Positions 1-12,500 of a DNA stretch of 64,000 bases are shown piece by piece. Source of the stretch: Certhia americana (lineage: Eukaryota; Chordata; Aves; Passeriformes; Certhiidae); assembly GCA_018697195.1 (NCBI GenBank), contig CM031858.1, positions 127,543,133 to 127,607,132 on the forward strand. Reading direction: 5' to 3'. Both the position numbers and the translations under genes were made by a program. Position 1 is the first letter of the stretch; each line of letters begins with the position of its first letter. The notes under the pieces are model-generated. The model was not told the origin of the DNA and made no database searches. It worked only from the letters and a program-made list of their open reading frames with translations.

Positions 1-884
1 ATCTGTGTTGCAAAGGTCATATGATTGCTGTTGCCTGGTCCAATTTCTAGTGCAGATGAAAAATGTTTATGGAAAAAAAATTCTCTACATTTCAAATTAA
101 CAAATTTATATTACTGCATATAGAAAAAAATATTCTTAAATCAACATGTCTTAAAACTTCTCTTAGTATTTGGTGTTCTCTAGAAGCAAATAATTTAAGA
201 ACACTTTGACATACATTTGTTTATAGTTACATATTTAAATACTGTATCCTCATTTTTTTTAATATCTGTTTTCATTAGTTAATTATTCTTTGATTATAGT
301 CCTTATTTTAATTCTTTCAGTCTTATTCAAATTTTTTTTTACCATTTCTTCACTATCAAATTTTATGTGAACTTTTTTATCAATTTTTGATGCATATCCA
401 TCTGTCATCTCTATTTTTCCTGTGCAGACAGTACCAATGGCATTTTAGCATTTCTTTCCTTTGTATACATTAACATTTAAAAAATATCTTGAAGTAATCA
501 AAAGCTGTAAGTATTTATAAAACATTTTCAGCTCAAGGAAAATCTGTTCTGCAGAATCCATAGAAAACACACTATGGAACTTTTGGCTAACACCAGCGGC
601 TGGCTAACACTAGATCTCACATTGTACACAAAACTCAGCAAATTTAGAGACATTTTAGAGACAAATTAACAACACCATGGGTTGATCTGGGCCTTCTGTG
701 GGTGGTTACCAGGTGCTATATCTGCACCACATACTTTCAAAGAGCACTTGGCTACTCCTGGAATATCTTCCACAAGAAAACTTGTCTACTATATCTCTTC
801 AGGTTACAAGTATGACAGTAACAGACTTTGCACTATGATGCAGCTGGAGATGATATTTCTGATGCTTTTTCTGATCTGTCCCAC

Positions 885-940
885 TATATATATATATGAA
901 TAAACAAACAAACAAACAAACAAACAAACAAATAAATATA
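885..940. repeat. (TA)n followed by (AAAC)n
   Basis: A short TA run (885-897) leads into eight or more AAAC units and then aataaata. It could be the tail of an old retroposed element, but nothing upstream is recognisable. Confidence 0.9.
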
Positions 941-1682
941 AATGGTGGCAACTCAGGTAATCAATGTTTTATCTTTATCAACTGAATATAGAATTTTTTT
1001 AAAATAATAATGAAAATAAAATTAATCTCCATTGGGATAAGTTTCTGTATTTCTAACTGAACTAAGCATTTGAATTCATTCTGATTTCTTCAAATAACTA
1101 AATTGGCTGAGATACTATAAAATGTTCCCATTGCCACGTGGTTATGATCCAATATGAAGAAACAAATAAACAAACATTAAAGAAGTAAAATAAAGACTTG
1201 TAATGACATCAGATCTAGGCTTGCAGCCCAGAATCTCTGGAATGTTCAAATTCCCCCTAATGCTCTGTAGGTACAAGCTCATGCCCATGAAGTACTGCAC
1301 AAAACTTTTCATCCACACAATAAACATTAGGCCTTTACAGAGCAGTTAAGTGTTTATTTCCTCAGTTGTGATTGCATTTTGAGACTACAGAACCATCTGT
1401 AAATTTTCTTAAACCCAATTCTGTTGCCCTTCCCCATCGGGAGTTAACATAAAAACAATGAGTTCCATGAATTCATGGAGCAGTGGTGTGTTCTGCACCA
1501 TGGAAATATAAGAAAATTGGGGATTTTTTATTATTAAATTTTGATCAAATTTTTACTATTTAAAAAAATACCAATTTTCTTGGTTAGAATTAAAAACTTT
1601 TTCCTGGTACTGAGAAAAACGTGTTCTGTTGAAGTATTCTATATCTGATCTGTAAATATTCTAATGACGATGAGTCAAACGT

Positions 1683-1708
1683 AAAAAAAAAAAAAAAAAA
1701 AAAAAAAA
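1683..1708. repeat. Poly-A run, 26 bases
   Basis: An uninterrupted A tract in intron 6. Confidence 0.95.
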
Positions 1709-3699
1709 TCACAATTTCATTATTTCATGCATCTGTTTGCATAATATGATACAAACAAGGGATCCTTGATACATCATCTTTAAAATCAGGCAGGTATATA
1801 GAAGGGACTAAACATGAAATGTTTTCATAAATGAAAAGGGGTGAAAAAGGTTTAATACGTAGTTGCATTATGATATCAGGTGAAGATATGTGCTTTGTAG
1901 TAGCTATTGTTTTCTCTTCAGAGATAACAGTGGAAAACACCAAGTTGGAATGTAGATTGGCTCTCTCAGAGGCCTGCATTTATACAGGTTATGTCAACAC
2001 ATGATCATGGTTCTTCAAAATATCACAGGTCATGGGATGAATATAATGTCCAAATGAGTCAAATCTCCTTTTGCATTGACCAACACCTACTTCTTGATAT
2101 TTCTCTTCCAAAAACACATTCCACTTTTGAGGTACTCTTTGGGAAGCTAGATAACCCTCTATTTTCTATGATACTTTGCTAGCTTAAATCTGACAAACAT
2201 ATGAGACTCTAAGCTATTTGAAAGCTCAGTAACATTAATTGTATAACTCTTGCCATCACCCAAATAATCTTTGATATGTCATACTCTTCACTTTTCTTCT
2301 ATCCTATTGCAACCCCTTTTAACATTTCATTAAAAAGAAAAGATCAATAACTGCGGACTACCTTTTTCCCTTTAGTGAAACTGTCAAAAAAGATTTCAAA
2401 ATGTGAAATTTTCTAGGAATAGAGAGAATATGAACATAATAGCATTTTCAGGATTCTTTTCCCAGCTGCACAGTATTTTCTATCTAAAAAAAACCCCAAA
2501 CTATATTGCATTACTAACAATAGCACAGAAAAAGAAATTTCCTTCCTGGAGAAAACCAAGTGTACCACCTAGTATCTTATGGAAAAATTAAGGAATTTTT
2601 TACGGAGTTGTTCATAGTTTATTTTTGCTATCCATCCTGGCCCATGAAAATAGAATAAAGAATAGTGGGGTTTGTGTGCATATATTCCTTCTGTAACATC
2701 ACATATAAACCTGTGAAAATGGTTCAGAACAGACTTTCTCCAAGCAAAACAGACCAACCTCTGCAATGAAATCAGAATAATTTGGGGTTTTTTTCTACTT
2801 TTCTGCCTTTATCACTCTATCACTTGCAATATGATACTTCACAGTCTGCCTGAGGTGAGCAGATTATTTTAAAAACTACAATAAATATGTCTGAGTCATC
2901 AGGCTCTCTGTAATGACTCAAGCACTCTCTGAAAAACAAAAAGGCCACAGTAGAGCAAACTCAACTACCTTTCTTAATTTTTATCCCCCAAATATATGGG
3001 ATATTAAATGAGCAGGGAATGGAGGCCTTGATAAACAAAAGTTACAGACAATTCAAGAGAGGGTATGACCTTTTTCACCTAAGATTTATAGAGGCTGGCA
3101 ACAAAAACACTGAAAGAAGTCAAATGGAGAAATTATAAATAAGCCGAAACCATAAATGCTTATTTCTAGTTTCATGAATCCAGGTAGATAATCCTGGCAA
3201 AGCATGGAATACTCCAAATAGAGTAGTGAAAGCTTCACCTGGTAAAAAAATTATGTGCACCTACACGAAAAATTTTGTGACTTGAGAACTATGGCATATC
3301 TATGAGATCACTTAGCATGATTTTTAGCTAAAGGAAGTTTCTAAGTCTGTTTTCAATGTGGAAATAAAAAAGAAGTCATTATCATTCACCTTTGTTGGCC
3401 AAAAGCTTTTGAAGATGAGGCTGTGACAAACTATGTCTACCAGGATTATCCCAAATCAACCATCAGAAGTCTATCAATGATATTGTAGGAACACAGAAAT
3501 TAGCACTCCAAACATTTTTTTCTAAATGTAATGAAAGAATTCATTAAAGTTAAGTAGTGATCTTTTTACTAGAAAGAATTGTGGTATGTTATTATTTATA
3601 TGATTTATCACTATATCAACTGTATTTTTATATTTCTGTCACATCCATAAATTCATATGCAGATATGTTTCTTTCTAAATGAATGTCCCAGCCTATAGC

Positions 3700-3772
3700 A
3701 AGGAAGTTGGAATAGATGATCTTTGGAGGTCCCTTTCAGCCCAAACCAGTCTGATTCTATAATTCTATAACT
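3700..3772 (+). mobile_element. CR1 LINE, 3' tip
   Basis: The segment ends with gattctataattctataa, the tandem 3' terminus of avian CR1, preceded by gatctttggaggtccctttc. It is a heavily 5'-truncated copy in plus orientation. Confidence 0.8.
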
Positions 3773-4414
3773 AATAATAGGAAAACATTTACAAGAAAGT
3801 AAGAGGAAAAAAAGAAAACATTTAATGAATAAACGAAATGTGCAGTAAAAGTGACATTACAGTTGTAAAGAAAGAGGGATGTCAGTGATAGAGGACACTG
3901 CATAAACTGATGGAAACCACATCGTACACACAGACGGCAAAATGCAACACATGAAATCAGCTGGGTCAGTAACTCTCATATTGATATTTATTATGTTTCT
4001 GAACACCTAAAATAACCATGTCCCTCCCTTGAATCTTCATAAGGTCATGGTTTTGCACATATATGCAATTCAATGTGATCCTACATGCAGATGCAGTATG
4101 TGTTCATGCTAACACTTATCCTGTCTTTCTACCCTTTCCACAGTGGACATTGTATGAAATCTCGAAGGAAAACAGAAGAATCTGGAGAGCACTGAAGAGT
4201 CATGTCAGAACCATAGGTGGAAGCAAGAAAGAGGGAGTAATTAAAATATGTCCTCCTGATTGCAGTAGTTTAGGACAGTTCTTACATGAACAAGATACTG
4301 AAGCTGTTCTAACCAGGATGAGTAATACACTGTATGGGAAATGGAAGAGGACCTACACTACTCCTTTCAGGGTCATACCACCTCTGTCTACATATGCATA
4401 CCCATAACAAGTAG

Positions 4415-5200
4415 ACACTCAAGGTGAGGCTACCCCAGTGCAGAGAAGAGTGGGATAATTCCCTCCCTTGCCCAGATGGTGATGCTGTGCTGGTTCACCC
4501 CAGGAAAAGTTTGGCCCTCCTGGCTGCCAAGGCACTGCTGACTCATATTCAGCTTTCCATCAACCAGGATCCCCAAGACATTTTCCATGGTGCTCTCCAA
4601 TATCTTGTACCCAAATCTCTACGTATATCCTGGTTTGCCTCATCCCAGGTGCAGAATCCAGCCCTTTTTCTTGCTGATCTTCATATGGTTGGTGATTGCT
4701 CAGCCCTCTAAGTTGCTGAGGTCTCTGCAGGGCTTCTTTGCCCTCAACAGAGTAATCACCTCTGCCCAAGTGTTATTGGCAAATTTATTTAGCATCCCTT
4801 CAATTTCTGTGTTCAAGTTGTTTGTGAAAGTGTGGAAGAGAACTGGCCTTAAGATGGAGTCGTGTGAACCCCAGTAGTGACCAGCCACCAGCCTGATGTA
4901 ACCCCATTTACTATAATCTCTTTTTATTGTTCCCCACATTTTTGAGCATCTTCAGCCCCAAGGGTTCTCACTCGCACTCAGTTCATCAAATTCTGGGATG
5001 TCATCCTACTAATTATCGTTGGCAATTGCTTATCAATGCTTTTGTTCCTTTTCCCCTTCCAATCTAGTTTAAAACTCTGTCAATGAGCCTTGGTAGCTCC
5101 TGTGCTAAGGTCCCTTCTCCCCTTTGAGAAATGTGCTCTGTGTCCTGTAGGGGCATTTATGAGGGTTGTTTTGCATTCAAGCTGCTGCAAGAGGCTAACA
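4415..5200 (-). mobile_element. CR1 LINE fragment, 3' UTR and upstream region
   Basis: The plus strand reads as the reverse complement of CR1: actgctgactcatattcagc, a gtcaaccaggatccccaag-like block, the ggtctctgcagggcttct block, and agaactggcc followed by a degenerate gaccagccacc block. The remainder to about 5200 (agtttaaaactctgtcaatgag, cctttgagaaatgtgctctg) fits CR1 further upstream. It is old and diverged, with no intact reverse transcriptase frame. Ends are approximate. The short open frames inside are remnants or shadows. Confidence 0.75.
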
Positions 5201-8200
5201 AATGCTTTTTGTTCTCATTTTAATTCTTGTGTTCTCTGATATTGTGCTGGCCAGAAAAAGGAAAAAAAAAAATCTGGGTAGCAAATCTAACTCTGAATAG
5301 TATGGGGCAAAACTGAGTAAATTTTCTCTCTGGTGGACATGGTAGGAAAAAATGACTGTAGAAGATCCCACAGTAATCAGTGGGTGAACAGTGATAATTT
5401 CTAGTGTCTCAGTTTTGAGGTTGACAGTAAAAGGCCAATGAGCAAAACAGGCCATTAAGAGTGAAACACCCAGAAAACAGCAGCCAACAATAACATCTGA
5501 CATGACAAAGCAAATATGAAAATGATAGATATTCAATTGTCTTTGCTCACTGGCTCTGTCACTCAGATACAGGGATTAGATCTTGTAGAAAGTGAAGGAA
5601 TTTCAACAGTGAATATGCAACATCGTAAACCACATCTGATTACAGATAAACTGGGAATGTACAATTTAGTACAGAGTAGATGACTGTGGGTGTTATAATG
5701 GGCTGGACAGACATCACTCCAACACAAAATCAAAGGCTCCATTGTGGTAAGATTGACGAGAAATTCTGATGCAGTCTTGTGGAGAATGGGAAAGGATTGA
5801 ACTCTGTCATTGTTAAGTATAACCTTCGACCTAATACAACCTATTCTCCTTGGTAAAGATATTTTCATCAGACAGATATGTCAAATCATGAATTAAAATT
5901 TGATTTTGTATAGAAAAACAATTTTTGATTTCTTACACTTGGTATTACAAGCTTATCTGGGGTTTTTTTTGTCTTTTTTTTAATATATATATATATTAGG
6001 GAATACATAATAGATTGTCTCTCATTATATGAAAGGTAATTAAAACCAAGTGGAATCATCAGTGTGTTATAGTCAGTGGATTCTTTTATCATCACTTTCA
6101 TTTGGGCCCAGTTTTCACTCAATAGGCAAGGAAAGCAACACTCTAAAATTATTCAAGCTATAGCTTATAAAAGAGAAGGAAATGCAGCATTTAAGTAAAT
6201 ACATGTTATAAATTTTTGATATTTTTCAATTGATTGAGAAGAGTATGAATAGTGTTTCACTAAGTAGTTGAAAAAATAAACATACACACATTTTACAATA
6301 TTTAAGATCTCAACTGTTTAGTAGTGCAGTGTTTTGCATAGAAAATGGCTAATTCAGAGGAACAAATGAGATTAGCTTATTTGCATTTAAACCCATGCCA
6401 AACCTTTACATTGTGGACCTTCATCCCCTTGAATGGGACAAAAAAAAAAAAAAAGGATCAAAGAAATTAAAAATATACAAATTCTGCTAGAATATAAAGC
6501 TTTGGCTGTAAATGAAGATTAGGAAAGTATAAGCAAATAATACCACTGCTTGAAAAAGCTTACGTTACAAGCCATTCAAATTGTTTTCCAAAACATTTAC
6601 CTAAATTAGTTGAAAGGCCACAATTTTATACAACAAGAAATTTTAATTAAGCCTTGCACTTGAAGTGTTTCTGCAATTACTCCCTTTGGTTCCATTAGGA
6701 TGTAGCCTCAATTAAAATGTATTGTTAATATTACAAGATAACACTTGCTGGTGGCACAAAATTGAAGATATGCCTCCATGTAATTTTAGATTATTCCTTG
6801 CTGCAAGTTTTTGCAATTATTTTTTGTCAATAATGCTTCCTTCTATTCTCTTGCCAATGAAATATTTTTAATCAGTCCAGCCAAACACTGAGCTTCTGAA
6901 AACAGGCAACTTCTACAAAATTAAATACATTTCGCATACTAGAATTCAGTTAAAACTTTTCATTATTCATTTTTACTGTATTAAAACAACAAGTAAAAAA
7001 TTAATAGGGTCACAGGATTCTCTGACTTTTGGAAACTAATACTGTAACTGAGGGGAAAAATCCCCAGGATTACTTCTTTCCACTTTAATTGCCATCATTA
7101 GTCCTTTCTCAAGTGATAATGTCCATTGAGGGCATTTATTTTTCCCACTGAGATTCTTTGTCTATTTTTGAGTGATCTACAATAAATAAATTTACCAGAT
7201 TAGAGTCTTTTCATGTGCACTAGTTTATCTGTATTTTTAGTGTCGTTCTCATATTTAATAGTGTTATGCAGGAATGTTCAGTATTCCTTACATTTGGTAG
7301 TATGCAAAACTTGTGATTGAAAACACAATTTCTAATGATCAAATAGATTTTAGAACAAACTCTTGTCATATGAGCAGGAAAAAAGTAACAGTTATTTTTA
7401 ACAACTAATAAAAATAGCACTTCTAAATGCACAAGTAACACCATAAAAGCACACTATTGTTTATTGGAGGATTATTGTTTTGGAGCAAGAAAAAGTAACA
7501 ATTCTAATTTTTAATTCAACTTACAACTACTTTCCTAAGAATATATAAATGTTTGACCCTCTCTATCCTTTTGCATAAAGCAAGTACCAGAGAGCTTCAG
7601 ATTCCCCCAGTTCCACTCTATTTAAAAAAAAAAAATGCTTTTAAAGAATGATTAATTCTTTGAACTGAGGCCAATGGTTTGCAAATATTTACTATCACAT
7701 TTTTCAGTATTTATTAGATTAAAACTAGATCAGAAATAAGAATTTGTTTAGATACACATTTAACTGCCCACAATTTTTAAACATTGTCTCAAAGCCTGCT
7801 ACCACGTTTGTATAATAATTCACACAATTCACTCCAGTATTCCTGTTAAAACTCAAGACTGTCCAACTCTCTGTGAAAAGCCTTGAAGAGTCTGAAGTGC
7901 TCCTTTTTATCTGTGAGAACTCTCTGGGTTAGGGAGTGCACCTTGTGGGTATTAATGGCTCATCACGAGATGCTGAGAATTTCAAAGAGACAGGACCAAG
8001 TCAGCCTTTGAATAAAGTATTTTAGATCAGAGCCTGACCCTCAGAAGGAGGATAATTTCCTCTGAAAGCTGACACAGGGGAAGGAGGCTGCAGAACATCT
8101 TTCTCACACAGACAGAAAGGGTGGACATTCCCTCCCCTGCACTTCTCTTGTTAGTGTTTGTGAGCAGCTGACACACACCCCGATCTCTTCTGACTGTTTT

Positions 8201-8339
8201 ACTGAGTAGAATGAAGAAGTCACAAAACAGTCTCCTGACCAAATCTCACTAGCTATTGCCTCTGACAGTCATATTCCAAAGGAGATGGAGCAAATGCTAC
8301 CGGGAAATGAGTGGGTGAAACAGTCAAATTTCAGCACAT

Positions 8340-8395
8340 TCACAGAATCACAGAATGGCTAAAGTTGGAAAGGACCGCTAGAGATTTTAGGGGAG
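8340..8395 (-). mobile_element. CR1 LINE, 3' tip
   Basis: cacagaatcacagaatggct followed by aaagttggaaaggaccgct is the reverse complement of the CR1 3' terminus. Only about 55 bases are preserved. Confidence 0.75.
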
Positions 8396-9348
8396 TATGT
8401 AGGAATACTCAAAAGTTCCTTTGGGGTTAAGTGGGGAAAACAAGTGACAGAAACATTTTGGGAAGCTATGACTTTTTAGTGCTCATATTTCTGTTGCTAC
8501 AAAAAGTCATAGAAGGGACAACTTTCTTTCCCTCATGTTTAAATTGAAATTAAACAAATCATCTGTCTTGCTTTTCTCTCAGGGAAAATAAATTCAGAAT
8601 ATTAGCTTTCAAATTCAAGGCAATGCCTCAGCACAGCTGTTAAATCTGCCTCATCTTCTTGAACTGTATTGCAATGCAAACTTTTAGTATAGATGTAGAC
8701 AATCAACAGATACAATTATGTCATGCAAAAAGTTGTATGGGAAGAAATAATAATATATTTTGCATATGAGGGTTTATTTGGGTCAAGATGGTGTGAGAAA
8801 TTCCATATCAAAAAGATGGTAACACCCACCATTAGATGAAACACTTGTGTGGTGCACTCTCATGGGGTCCACAGTAGAAGACACCAGTATCTAAGGGATA
8901 GCTACCCTTCAGAAAAATCTGAACTGCATGTATTGTGCAACTGTTTGGCCTCTGAGGACAAACTGTATCTAATTAAAAGCAAAGCACATATGATGGACAT
9001 GAGAGGAACTCAGTACCATCTGCTCTACTACTGATTAAATCCTTTTACACCACACTGTTTGCCAATGAAAACAGAGCATTTTGGAAAAAAAACAGTACTC
9101 GCTCTCCTGACAAATCTACAGCTCTGTGGAAGATACTGAGTCATACATCCTGGTAAGGTTATACTTCTTAATGGGCTACTACATGACTAATGGGAATTTT
9201 ACTAGGCAGATAGTACAGATTATTAATCAGTTCAAGTTGCTTGTAAGTTTCAATATGATGTATATCAATTATATTAATACCTTTGTAAATAAAGCCCTAA
9301 AAATAAAGTTGTGACTTTTTTAGAACTTTCTATACATAAAATTTACAT

Positions 9349-9350
9349 AG

Positions 9351-9445
<95 letters not shown>
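9349..9445. repeat. (TATATG)n microsatellite
   Basis: About 15 hexamer units, followed by TG-rich sequence and an assembly gap. It generates spurious Met-Tyr and Thr-Tyr open frames on the two strands. Confidence 0.97.
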
Positions 9446-9507
9446 AAGGGGATATATATGTGTGGTGTGTTGCAGGTGGTGTGTGTGTGGTCTGTAAAGG
9501 TTCTAGG

Positions 9508-9546
9508 NNNNNNNNNNNNNNNNNNNNNNNNNNNNNNNNNNNNNNN
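9508..9546. other. Assembly gap, 39 N
   Basis: A run of 39 undetermined bases immediately after the TATATG/TG-rich tract. Confidence 1.
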
Positions 9547-12500
9547 AATTGCTCTGCAGCTGGATGGAATATGCTACCCACTTTTCACACTGTAAGGGAC
9601 AGAATGTACTTCCCATTTTAAGCCTGTAAAATGTGTTAGCTAAAAACCTTTCCTAGCTTAGAAGCAGATTGAAAGGCTGAGGTAACATTTGGAGAATATT
9701 TTTACATCTGTCAGTGAAAGCATTCAATTATCAAAACCAGACAAGCTATGACTTTTTAGCATCCCAGAATGTCCCTGCTTCTATGCTTCATGACATCCTA
9801 CAATTTGATTTTGTTTCATAAAACAACCATGCTGTACATTTCTAGTTTCTCTTTGTATATTATGATACATTGAAATCCCCACTGAGTTTTTGCTGGTTTT
9901 TTCCTTCTTTTTCAACATATAAACTGAATTATCCAAATTAAAGCAGCTCTCTTTCCCTGATTAGATTCAAAATTCCATCAAGTTGTTCTTCCTAACATGA
10001 TACAAAAAATAGGGGAAAAGCAGTCTGCTCTCTGTAGACTTAGCTACTTCTGAAATACTGTTCCTAGTCTTTTATAGCTAAGATGTTAAGTGGTTTTCCC
10101 TCACAGATCACAAAGTGTCTACTTCCTCAGGATCCTCTGCTGAACTTTCCCAGGCAGCAGTTGACAGCTCAGACACCCACAGCATGACACGACAAAAAAC
10201 AGCTACACAAACAGACCACAAGAACTCTGAAAAAAGTCTGTTTTCAAATACAGTGAAATCAAGTCTCAAAGAAAGCTGTTTCTTTGCCTCTGCTTTTATT
10301 AGTAGTATTTTCCTTCTGTCTCACAGATTTTTAATTAGATTAAATAGCCAATGCTAAAATGCTTTAAAAGTTTCTCATGTGTTTATCACATATCAAGAAA
10401 CAGATTTTTTCCCTTTCGTGTTTAATAGCATACTCTATATAAATACACAGTTCTAAGAGGGATATTAAATGGAACCTATACTGTTACGTATGAAAGCAAT
10501 TGCAGTCCAAACTAATGCCAAGGAGTAATTTCAGCCTAATTGCCTTGGCTTGTTTGGCATGTCATAAATGTTTTTACAATGGTTTGTAGTAGATGAAGAG
10601 TCAGAAAACAAATTTCTGCAAGTTGTGGAGAAATTACTACAGCTTGTTAAGGCCCTCCTCAAACTGGTTCCATATTCTCCCATCTGTGATGTTCAGAAGA
10701 CATTTCTTTGATCTGTAAATGCTATTTGTCTGCTTGACAAAATTCTTTATCTAATACTTAAATTACATTTCAACAAGCATCACAGTATATGAGAGCAGTT
10801 AAAAAATGTTCTTCAAGGAGTTAACTTTTTCAACATGAATGCTAAAACCATTAGAGATTATATAGGATCCATTCACTTGTTTCCTAGGGGTTTAACATTA
10901 AACAAAGGGCCAGTGGAACCTCTAAGAAATGGTCTTCTGTGAAACAAATACCTGTGTCACACAAAAAAAGGACAGTAACTTGTCCCTCTAATTTGATGCT
11001 TATGAAGGACAAATTCCATTTGTGCTTACTTTTCTAGATGCACCTTGTTCATGAAAGCAGGATTTTTTTAAATCTGTGAGACAGAAAAGAACATGAAGGA
11101 AAAGGCTACTGATGGCAGTCACACTGTCTGTTGAAGAAGAGCTACAGATAATTTTGTTGCCATGGAACAAAGTGTGAATTGCACAGAACACAGGAAGAAA
11201 GTGGAAGTATACGCTGCAAACTTCTTTACTAACAGATCTTTTCTTCAAACCTTAAACAATGGGGCTTCTTTTCATGATGCACTAGCCCTGGAGATACTCT
11301 CAGGAGATGTTAATAAGACAGTATGTTGGATACCACATATTGCTACACACAATGGCAGAGAGGATTTTCATTAAAGGCAAACAGTGGCATACCACTTTGC
11401 ATAACTTGCCCAGAAAAGGAAGGCCTTTCTTTTTCACCATTTTCAGCCATTTTTCTATGTCCCAGGGGACTTCTAACTAAACAGAAGAAGAAAAGATAGG
11501 AAATGAGTGTGACAGCAAAATACTAATTGCATTGAGTATAAATACAGAAGCTAAGAAGCTATCCAAAGATAAAAACTTGGCACACATGAATTTTGGCATA
11601 GAAATTCTTCTGCCCTGATAGTTCCTTATACCAATTCAAGCATGAATCATGTAACAGCAGTATTTATCAGCTGGTGACAACTGAAACCAATAGTTACAAT
11701 GTATTGATTTGAACAAACATTTTCATTGCATAGCATACTGTGTACCCAAACCTTACAGCTGTCAGGGACATTTTAAGGGCATCTAATTCAAAGAACTCTG
11801 GATGAAATCCTATCAGGACAATATATTTTTATGTCAGTGCTATGTGTATATTTGGAATAAAAGAATTATCTTTTCTTTAAAATCCAATCATTCCTACAAC
11901 AAAAGTTGATCTGCAAAATTATAATTTTATTTGATGATCATTGGAGAATCTTTAGTAAGTTGATTGCTTAACTTTTGTGTTTAATATTTACATTAGATCA
12001 ATAACAGTTCTCCTGTTTTTCAACTCTATGACCATATAATTTTTATTAAGTGTTTCTAGGATTGCTACTTTGTCAAAGTGATTTCAAAGCAATAAAAAGG
12101 GATGGATAAGAATAAATTGCATTTTCTCTTTACATTTAGTGGTATTCAGTTTTACTCTGGATATATCCATTTAAGAATTCCAGATAGTCTTAAAACCACA
12201 GACAAAGCTCATTAATGTTACTAAACATAGAAATTATTTCTAATATTCTGATGCTCTTAAGTATACCTAATAGCTCAACAGGAAAGAGAAAACAGTCCTG
12301 AAATTAATAATGTTTGTCATATACTATGAAAATCCACAGTGTTTCTCAATGTGTTAGATTTTATGCTTCAGTTTTATACTTAAATTAGAATTTAATTATT
12401 CAAAAGCACTCAAATTCTTCAACCCTGTAGCCATGTTCCCAAGCAATTTCAAGGATTATTTAAACAAATTTGAGCTCCTGATTTTGAGACTTGCCCATGA

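Noticed and set aside
4424..4939. Several overlapping open frames on both strands
   Set aside because: They lie within an antisense CR1 fragment and its shadows.
9311..9595. Poly Met-Tyr and Thr-Tyr open frames
   Set aside because: These are translations of the TATATG microsatellite running into the N gap.
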